Part shown: piece by piece, positions 1-6,913 of the stretch
How positions within the stretch are numbered: position 1 is the first letter of the stretch
Layout: each line of letters starts with the position of its first letter
Source: Fimadaptatus sp050946055
GTDB lineage: Bacteria; Bacillota; Clostridia; Christensenellales; Aristaeellaceae
Direction of reading: 5' to 3'
Assembly: GCA_050946055.1 (NCBI GenBank)
Contig: JBMNUB010000042.1
Location: 1 to 26,126, forward strand
Length of the DNA: 26,126 nucleotides
Notes under the pieces: model-generated
The model's database searches: none
Told to the model about the DNA's origin: nothing
The model's input: only the letters and a program-made list of their open reading frames with translations
Made by a program: the position numbers and the translations under genes

Positions 1-79
1 CTAAAATGAATAGGGCGCGCGCCTGTGCGCAATATAATCTCGGAAAGTACAGGGGGATGCCTGACACAAAGCGGCACAC

Positions 80-336
80 AGCATCGGATTGCCACTGCGC
101 CGCCGCGAGCGCCGCACGCAGCTCATCAAGCGAAATCCCGAATCGAATGGATGCCACACTTGCGCGAGCACCGCACGCAGCTCATCGGGCGGAATCCCGA
201 ATCGAATGGATGCCACACTTGCGCGAGCGCCGCACGCAACTCATCGGGCGGAATCCCGAATCGTATGGATGCCACACTTGCGCGAGCGCCGCACGCAGCT
301 CATCGGGCGGAATCTCGCATCAGATTGCCACCGCCC
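80..336. repeat. 59-bp tandem repeat array, about 4-5 units
   Basis: The marker word gccgcacgca recurs at 111, 170 (first base changed), 229 and 288, an exact 59-bp spacing. Each unit can form a small stem (TCGGG, 6-nt loop, CCCGA). The inner units are nearly identical. The edge segments at 81-103 and 317-339 are diverged from them but match each other at 20 of 23 positions and lie exactly four periods apart (236 bp). The last unit runs into the 3' end of the homocysteine S-methyltransferase gene and contains its stop codon. I see no gene in bases 1-319. Open frames here are by-products of the repeat, because 59 is not a multiple of 3. Confidence 0.9.
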
Positions 337-1513
337 CGCACTGCGCGGCCAGCTCGCCATTGCCAATGACACCCGCCACGCCCGGATAGGCGCGCAGCAG
401 CGAGCGCAGCACGTCCGCGCTTCCGCCGCGCAGTATCATGGGCGCATATACCATCGATGCCGCGTCCTCCATAAGCTCTATGGCGCTTTCGCAGTCATAC
501 TCGTTTACGTCCACGATGAGCGCGGGCGCGTCGCCGTCGAAGTCGCCGGCCTCATCCAGCGGCAGCGCGGGTAGGGCATCTATCGCGCCCAGATCGTCCA
601 CGCGCACGGCAATGCGCCCCGAGCATATAGCCTCAGGCACGGCGGCATGAGCGCGCGGGCCGAACTCAAGCCCGCTGAACGCGGCGATGTGCGCGGGCGT
701 AGTGCCGCAGCAGCCGCCTATCGCGTCCGCGCCCGCCGCTATCAGCGCGCGCATTGGCTCAAGCATGCTCTCAGGCGAATAGGGGAAGCGCGTCACGCCG
801 TTTTCCACTATGGGTAGGCCCGCGTTGGGCTGGCACAGTATCGGCAGATGCGTGCTGCGCGCATATATCTCTATAATAGGAAGCATCTGCTCAGGCCCGC
901 CCGAGCAGTTCGAACCCAGCATAATCGCGCCCAGCGCCTGCGCCGCCGCCGCGCAGCAATTTGGCAGATCGCCCATCAGCGTGCGCCCGTTGGGTTCGTA
1001 TGTGAACGACAGCACGAAGGGCAGTCCCGCATCTCGCGCGGCCAGCGCCGCCGCCTTGCCTTCGCGCAGTGAGGTCATGGTTTCGATTATCGCAAGGTCA
1101 GCGCCCGCCGCCTTTCCCGATGATGCCTGTTCAAAGTAGGCGTCGTATACCTCCTTGAACGACATTTCGCCAAACGGCGCGAGCAGCTCGCCCGTGGGCC
1201 CCATGTCCAGCGCAACCAGCGCGCGCCCTGCCGCGCCCTGCCTTGCCGCGCGCACGCCCAGCCCGTTTAGCCTTTGCGCGGCTTTTTCTAGTCCCAGCTT
1301 ACTGAGCTTTATGGGATTTGCGCCGAACGTGTTGGTGGACACTATGGTCGCGCCCGATGATGCATAGTCCGAGTGTATGCGCGCTATGGCCTCAAAGTCG
1401 CTTTCCAGCAGCATTTCGGGGCAGGCGGCATAAAGTCCGCGCGCAGCTATCTGTGTACCCATGCCGCCATCGAAAAGTATGCGGCGATTTAGCATAATGT
1501 TAGCGCTTTCCAT
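320..1513 (-). CDS. Homocysteine S-methyltransferase family protein
   Basis: The protein has 397 aa. Members of this family move a methyl group to homocysteine to make methionine; they are cytoplasmic zinc enzymes. The N-terminal barrel starts at FDGGMGTQ (residues 14-21). The zinc ligands are visible: C203 in GSNCSGG and C268-C269 in GGCCGTTP. The ATG at 1513 has GAGGAG 7 nt upstream; a longer frame to 1603 lacks such a site. Stand-alone enzymes of this type usually end soon after GGCC, but here about 115 more residues follow. Their end (around LRSLLRAYPGVAGVIGN, 370-384) faintly recalls the start of the pterin-binding module that follows the Hcy module in MetH; this resemblance is inference. 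The methyl donor (S-methylmethionine, betaine or folate) cannot be told. It is divergent from tig and has no visible SAM riboswitch. Its last codons lie in a 59-bp repeat unit. Confidence 0.85.
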   Translation of the reverse strand: MESANIMLNRRILFDGGMGTQIAARGLYAACPEMLLESDFEAIARIHSDYASSGATIVSTNTFGANPIKLSKLGLEKAAQRLNGLGVRAARQGAAGRALVALDMGPTGELLAPFGEMSFKEVYDAYFEQASSGKAAGADLAIIETMTSLREGKAAALAARDAGLPFVLSFTYEPNGRTLMGDLPNCCAAAAQALGAIMLGSNCSGGPEQMLPIIEIYARSTHLPILCQPNAGLPIVENGVTRFPYSPESMLEPMRALIAAGADAIGGCCGTTPAHIAAFSGLEFGPRAHAAVPEAICSGRIAVRVDDLGAIDALPALPLDEAGDFDGDAPALIVDVNEYDCESAIELMEDAASMVYAPMILRGGSADVLRSLLRAYPGVAGVIGNGELAAQCGAVAI

Positions 1514-1631
1514 GTTTATTCTCCTCAATTTGGTCTTATAATAAATAGGCCGCCGTATAGCTGCGTCGGCTCTCCGGGGTCGATATTGGCTAAATGATAA
1601 CACAAACGCAGGCCCCGGCGCAATAGGTTAA

Positions 1632-1647
1632 TGCAATAACTATTGCA
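1632..1647. promoter_or_regulatory. Palindrome over the tig -35 box
   Basis: TGCAATA-AC-TATTGCA is a perfect 7-bp inverted repeat with a 2-bp centre. Its right arm overlaps the -35 box (1643-1648) of the proposed tig promoter, a position typical of a repressor site. It lies in the divergent spacer between the homocysteine S-methyltransferase gene and tig, so it could act on either. It is not a CIRCE or CtsR box as I know them. Confidence 0.4.
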
Positions 1648-1671
1648 AAACAGTCTCACATATGGTAAAAT
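1643..1671 (+). promoter_or_regulatory. Promoter of tig-clpP-clpX
   Basis: TTGCAA (1643-1648), a 17-bp spacer and TAAAAT (1666-1671), about 50 bp before the tig start. This is the best sigma-A-type match in the divergent spacer. The -35 box overlaps the palindrome at 1632-1647. Confidence 0.6.
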
Positions 1672-1724
1672 TGAAGGACTGCGAGCAACAATAAGCGGCG
1701 AATAGTCGATTTGGGAGGATGTAC

Positions 1725-3065
1725 ATGAAGGCAACAGTGGAAAAGATCTCGTCTAATAAGGTAAAGATTTCCTTTGAGATCGAAGCGGCTAAGTTCATAG
1801 AAGGTCTGGATGCGGCGTATCGCAAGAACGTCGGCCGCATCAACATACCCGGCTTCCGCAAGGGCAAGGCGCCCCTCAAGGTGATAGAGGCTCATTACGG
1901 CCCGGCGGTGTTCTATGAGGATGCCTTTGACGAGATATTCCCCGAGATATACGAGCAGGTAGTCGAGGAGAACAAGCTCAATGTGGTAGACCGTCCCAGC
2001 GTGGACTTCAGCCAGATAGAGCGCGGCAAGGATCTGATATTCACCTGCGAAGTGTTCGTGACCCCCGACGTGACCCTGGGCGACTACAAGGGCGTAGAGG
2101 TCGTCAAGGTCGAGCCCGTCGTGGCCGAGGGCGCTGTGGACAAGGAGATAGAGAGGGCGCGCGACAATGCTGCCCGCATGATAGAGGTTGACCGTCCCGC
2201 CGAGAAGGGCGACACCGTGCTGATCGACTACGCCGGCTTCAACGGCGACGAGCAGTTCGAGGGCGGCACCGCTGAGGATCACGAGCTTGAGCTGGGCTCC
2301 GGCACCTTCATCCCCGGCTTCGAGGATCAGCTGATCGGTGCCAGCGCCGGCGAGGATCGCGACGTGAACGTGACCTTCCCCGAGCAGTACCATGCGCCCG
2401 AGCTGGCCGGCAAGCCCGTCGTGTTCAAGTGCAAGGTCAAGGCCGTGCAGCGCAAGGAGCTGCCCGAGCTGGATGACGAGTTCGCGCAGGATGTCTCCGA
2501 GTTCGATACCTTCGAGGAGTACAAGAAGAGCATCGAGGACAAGAAGCTGGAGGAGGCCCGCGAGCAGGCCGACGCCCAGATGGAGAACGAGCTGGTCAAC
2601 AAGATAGTGGAAAATGCCGAGATAGACGTTCCCCAGGCCATGATAGCCCGTCAGGCCGATCAGATGATAAACTCCATGGCTCAGCGCATGCGCTATCAGG
2701 GCATATCGCTGGATGACTTCATGAAGTACACCGGCCAGACCATCGACACGATGCGTCAGCAGTATGCGCCCGAGGCCGAGCGCCGCGTTCGCACTGAGCT
2801 GACCCTCAAGGCGATAGCCGCCGCCGAGCAGATAACCCCCACTGACGACGAGATATCCGACAAGATAGACGAGTTCGCCAAGCAGGCGGGTCAGACCCCC
2901 GAGGAGTTCAAGGCCAAGTTCACCGACGAGGATATGGAGTACATAAACGACATCGTAAAGCTCCAGAAGACCGTCGATATGCTCAAGGCCGAGGCCAAGT
3001 ACATCGACAAGCCCGTCGAGGAGCCCAAGGCCGAAGAAGCCGGGGAGACCAAGACCGAGGAATAA
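1725..3065 (+). CDS. tig: Trigger factor, ribosome-bound chaperone and prolyl isomerase
   Basis: The protein has 446 aa, close to the usual 430-450. Trigger factor binds the ribosome exit tunnel and shields nascent chains. The ribosome-docking signature GFRKGKAP is at residues 43-50. An FKBP-like peptidyl-prolyl isomerase domain spans about 162-245 (GDTVLIDYAGF ... GSGTFIPGFEDQL). The helical C-terminal chaperone arms span about 246-425, followed by an acidic Lys/Glu-rich tail. The start is taken at the ATG at 1725, with GGGAGG 6 nt upstream; the ATG at 1719 sits directly on that site. It is the first gene of tig-clpP-clpX, a common Bacillota order, linking folding of new proteins to ClpXP degradation. 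Confidence 0.97.
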   Translation: MKATVEKISSNKVKISFEIEAAKFIEGLDAAYRKNVGRINIPGFRKGKAPLKVIEAHYGPAVFYEDAFDEIFPEIYEQVVEENKLNVVDRPSVDFSQIERGKDLIFTCEVFVTPDVTLGDYKGVEVVKVEPVVAEGAVDKEIERARDNAARMIEVDRPAEKGDTVLIDYAGFNGDEQFEGGTAEDHELELGSGTFIPGFEDQLIGASAGEDRDVNVTFPEQYHAPELAGKPVVFKCKVKAVQRKELPELDDEFAQDVSEFDTFEEYKKSIEDKKLEEAREQADAQMENELVNKIVENAEIDVPQAMIARQADQMINSMAQRMRYQGISLDDFMKYTGQTIDTMRQQYAPEAERRVRTELTLKAIAAAEQITPTDDEISDKIDEFAKQAGQTPEEFKAKFTDEDMEYINDIVKLQKTVDMLKAEAKYIDKPVEEPKAEEAGETKTEE

Positions 3066-3161
3066 TCTAGCCAGGCAGTTTTCGCGCCCGGAGATGCGTA
3101 AAGCTCTCAGCGGAGACTGGCGGCATGGCTGCTACGGGCATATTATATGTTCGCAGCAAGC

Positions 3162-3236
3162 TTAGCACACGGGCGGCGCTTCCGCCGCCCGCGTGCCATA
3201 TACGCGCGCAATATGCGCGTCACGGCAAGCCCGTGA
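3162..3236 (+). other. Hairpin-rich tig-clpP spacer
   Basis: Three hairpins fill the 191-bp spacer. The first is GGGCGGCG (3171-3178) / CGCCGCCC (3183-3190) with a cttc loop, extended outward by about 4 pairs. The second is ACGCGC (3202-3207) / GCGCGT (3215-3220). The third is CACGG / CCGTG (3221-3235). No T-run follows the first, so it looks more like an mRNA-processing or stability element than a full terminator. The third ends just before the clpP ribosome site at 3239-3246. Confidence 0.5.
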
Positions 3237-3256
3237 ACAAGGAGGTGCGTTTCCGT

Positions 3257-3841
3257 ATGAATCTGGTGCCGGTAGTAGTTGAACAAACCAACAGAGGCGA
3301 GCGGTCTTACGACATCTATTCGCGCCTGCTCAAGGATCGCATCGTGTTCTTGGGCGGCGAGATCGACGATGATCTGGCAAATATCATCGTGGCTCAGCTG
3401 CTGTTTCTTGAAATGGATGATCCCGATCAGGATATATCGCTTTATATCAATAGCCCGGGCGGTTCTGTGACCGCGGGTATGGCGATCTATGACACGATGC
3501 GCTATCTCAAGTGCGAAGTTTCCACGCTGTGCATAGGCATGGCGGCGTCGATGGGCGCGTTCCTGCTCGCAGCAGGCGCCAAGGGCAAGCGCAAGGCCCT
3601 GCCCAACGCCGAGGTAATGATACATCAGCCCTCGGGCGGCGCGCGCGGTCAGGCGACCGACATAGCCATACAGGCCGAACAGATACTAAAGACCAAGAAG
3701 AAGATGAACCAGCTTCTCAGCGACATGACCGGTCAGCCGCTGGATGTCATCGCAAAGGATGTCGAGCGCGACAACTACATGACCTCCGAGGAGGCTCTTA
3801 AGTACGGTCTTATCGATGAGATAATCCCGCCCAGACGTTGA
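3257..3841 (+). CDS. clpP: ATP-dependent Clp protease proteolytic subunit
   Basis: The protein has 194 aa, the normal ClpP length. It forms the tetradecameric serine-protease barrel that degrades proteins fed by ClpX. The catalytic triad is visible: S98 in GMAASMGAFL, H123 in MIHQPSGG and D172 in VERDNYM. The start is the ATG at 3257, preceded by AAGGAGGTG with 10-nt spacing; an upstream in-frame extension to 3125 crosses hairpin DNA and lacks ClpP similarity. No long propeptide is present. It sits between tig and clpX, 30 bp before clpX, and is probably co-transcribed with both. Confidence 0.97.
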   Translation: MNLVPVVVEQTNRGERSYDIYSRLLKDRIVFLGGEIDDDLANIIVAQLLFLEMDDPDQDISLYINSPGGSVTAGMAIYDTMRYLKCEVSTLCIGMAASMGAFLLAAGAKGKRKALPNAEVMIHQPSGGARGQATDIAIQAEQILKTKKKMNQLLSDMTGQPLDVIAKDVERDNYMTSEEALKYGLIDEIIPPRR

Positions 3842-3871
3842 TGGGGCATATCCCGATTTTGAGGTGAAGAA

Positions 3872-5170
<1,299 letters not shown>

Positions 5171-5180
5171 AGACGATATC

Positions 5181-5216
5181 AAGGCGGTTCGACCTCATGG
5201 TCGGGTCGCCTTTGTC
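5181..5216 (+). terminator. Terminator after clpX
   Basis: A 14-bp stem (5181-5194 with 5199-5212, three G-T pairs) and a TCAT tetraloop, followed by tttgtctatt. It lies 10 bp after the clpX stop codon. The T-run is short and broken. Confidence 0.75.
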
Positions 5217-5243
5217 TATTGGGCGATATGTGCGCGGTGATAT

Positions 5244-5735
5244 GCGCAGGCATTGAGCGCAGGGCAGAACAGGTGCGGCGTGTATACGCTGCGCGCAGGG
5301 CGGGCGTGTGAGGTGTGCGTACACTGCGCGCAAGTCAGAACAGGTGCGGCTTGTATACACTGCGCGCAGGGCGGGCGCGTGAGGTGTGCGTACACTGCGC
5401 GCAAGTCAGAACAGGTGCGGTGTGCATACGCTGCGCGCAGGGCGGGCGCGTGAGGTGTGCGTACACTGCGCGCAAGTCAGAACAGGTGCGGTGTGCATAC
5501 GCTGCGCGCAGGGCGGGCGTGTGAGGTGTGCGTACACTGCGCGCAAGTCAGAACAGGTGCGGCGTGTATACGCTGCGCGCAGGGCGGGCGTGTGAGGTGT
5601 GCGTACACTGCGCGCAAGTCAGAACAGGTGCGGTGTGCATACGCTGCACGCAGGGCAGAACGGATGATACGTGGACACACTGCGCGCAGGGCAGAATGCG
5701 TGCAGCGGGGGACACATCGCGCGGATGCGCAAGCC
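5244..5735. repeat. 71-bp dimeric tandem repeat array, about 6 units plus decayed tail
   Basis: The marker word at 5260 (cagggcagaa) recurs as caagtcagaa at 5331, 5402, 5473, 5544 and 5615, exactly 71 bp apart. Each unit is itself a head-to-tail dimer of related halves of about 36 and 35 bp. Both halves begin gcgcgca and end in tgtgcRtacRct, but they differ in the middle (agtcagaacag versus gggcgggcgtg). After about 5640 single half-units decay to about 5735. I see no credible gene in 5171-5872; 71 is not a multiple of 3, so long frames crossing the array are artefacts. It lies between the clpX terminator and the hydrolase gene. Confidence 0.9.
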
Positions 5736-5872
5736 GAAACCGTTCGCGGCGCAGATAGCGCGGCGCCTAGGGAACACTTTCTTAGACAATTACAGCATGC
5801 GCGCAAGACAAATTGCCGCAAGCATCGCACATATCAATGCATGAGCAATAAAGCGAAAGCGGGGGAATGCAA

Positions 5873-6607
5873 ATGAAGCTGACCATACTGGGCTGCAACG
5901 GCCCGTTTGCCGCAGCGGGCGGCGCGTGTTCGTCGTATCTTGTGGAGCATGAGGGCGCGCGGGTGCTGCTTGACTGCGGTCCGGGCGCGCTGTCCCGGCT
6001 GGAGGGCATATGCTCGATAGGCGAGCTGGATGCCATAGTGTTGAGTCATCTGCACTTTGACCATATATCAGACATATTCTCTGGCGTGTACAACCTTCAG
6101 CAGCTCAAGGCATCGGGCAGCATATCAGCGCCCATACCGCTGCTGCTGCCCGATGAGCCTCAGGCCGTGCGCGCACTGATAGGCGGGTTTGACATGGTAT
6201 CGTTGAATGCGCTGTATGCGTCGGGCGATGCGTATCGCGTGGGCGGCATGGAGCTGTCGTTCCTGCCCGTGTGCCATCCGCTGCCTGCGTTTGCGGTGCG
6301 CATAGCGGCGGGCGGGCGCAAACTTGTGTACACCGGCGACACCAACACCTGCGCGGGACTGACTGAATTCTGCGCGGGCGCGGACATGCTGCTGTGCGAC
6401 ATAGGGCTGACGCAGGCGCAGTGGAGCGAAGGCGCGCCGCACCTGAGCGCAGCGCTGGGCGGCGAGCTGGCGCGGGCTGCTCATGCAGGCGCTATGATAG
6501 GCACTCACATACATCCGCGCGCCGATAGAGAAGCGCTGCTAAGCGAGGTGCGGGAATGCTTCCCGCAGGCATATCTGGCGCAGGACGGCATGAGCGTTGA
6601 GATATGA
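5873..6607 (+). CDS. Metallo-beta-lactamase-fold hydrolase, YhfI-like
   Basis: The protein has 244 aa, a full-length single domain. It has the metal-binding HxHxDH motif LSHLHFDH (H59, H61, D63, H64), then H135 (VCHPLPAF), D156 in YTGDTN and the C-terminal THIHP (H212/H214). The start MKLTILGCNGPF and overall shape match the Bacillus YhfI/RNase-Z-like branch; substrates of this branch are poorly known, so no reaction is assigned. The ATG at 5873 is preferred over 5867 because the GGGGG ribosome site is 7 nt before it and abuts the earlier ATG. It stands alone after the 71-bp repeat array and converges on the sensor kinase gene, with a two-way terminator between. Confidence 0.85.
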   Translation: MKLTILGCNGPFAAAGGACSSYLVEHEGARVLLDCGPGALSRLEGICSIGELDAIVLSHLHFDHISDIFSGVYNLQQLKASGSISAPIPLLLPDEPQAVRALIGGFDMVSLNALYASGDAYRVGGMELSFLPVCHPLPAFAVRIAAGGRKLVYTGDTNTCAGLTEFCAGADMLLCDIGLTQAQWSEGAPHLSAALGGELARAAHAGAMIGTHIHPRADREALLSEVRECFPQAYLAQDGMSVEI

Positions 6608-6716
6608 TGGGCGTGCGCATATGCTATATATGGCTGCTGATGCGCGCCATGCCTATCCGCAGGCATGCTTTGCGCGTGGCGGCAGGGGCATATGATGGGC
6701 AGACGTATGCGCGATA

Positions 6717-6766
6717 AAAGCGAACAGCCTCTCCCTGATTCGGGAAGGGGCTGTTCGCTTTATGCT
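6717..6766. terminator. Bidirectional terminator between hydrolase and sensor kinase
   Basis: A perfect 13-bp stem (6717-6729 with 6749-6761) continues into an inner ccc/ggg pairing. T-rich DNA follows on the plus strand (tttatgctttt), and the A-run at 6716-6719 gives a U-run on the minus strand. It can serve both convergent genes. Confidence 0.85.
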
Positions 6767-6790
6767 TTTGTGTGTTTGGCTTGAACTACC

Positions 6791-6880
6791 GCTGCGTCGG
6801 AAAGCGATAGATTGTTGCTAGCATCGCGTATGGGAGCGATAGATTGTTGCTATCGCCGCGTCGGAAAGCGATGAATTTGC
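6791..6880. repeat. Short 32-bp direct repeat
   Basis: agcgatagattgttgcta occurs at 6803-6820 and 6835-6852 (32 bp apart), and gcYgcgtcggaaagcgat occurs at about 6791 and 6855. It is a small, decayed two-to-three-copy array. The rest of the gene-free stretch 6608-6913 holds the terminator and nothing else I can identify. Confidence 0.6.
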
Positions 6881-6913
6881 ACTGACGCTGGGCAGGATTG
6901 CCGCATTGTTGCG

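Noticed and set aside
1..216. Minus-strand open frame of 71 codons at the left edge
   Set aside because: It runs through the 59-bp repeat, has no ribosome site or recognisable domain, and other frames are equally open.
1514..1640. SAM or T-box riboswitch before the homocysteine S-methyltransferase gene
   Set aside because: The leader is short and none of the conserved SAM-I or T-box core sequences is visible.
5253..5876. Several overlapping plus-strand frames of 66-139 codons
   Set aside because: They are frame-rotated readings of the 71-bp repeat, each repeating the same Cys/Arg-rich string without a ribosome site.
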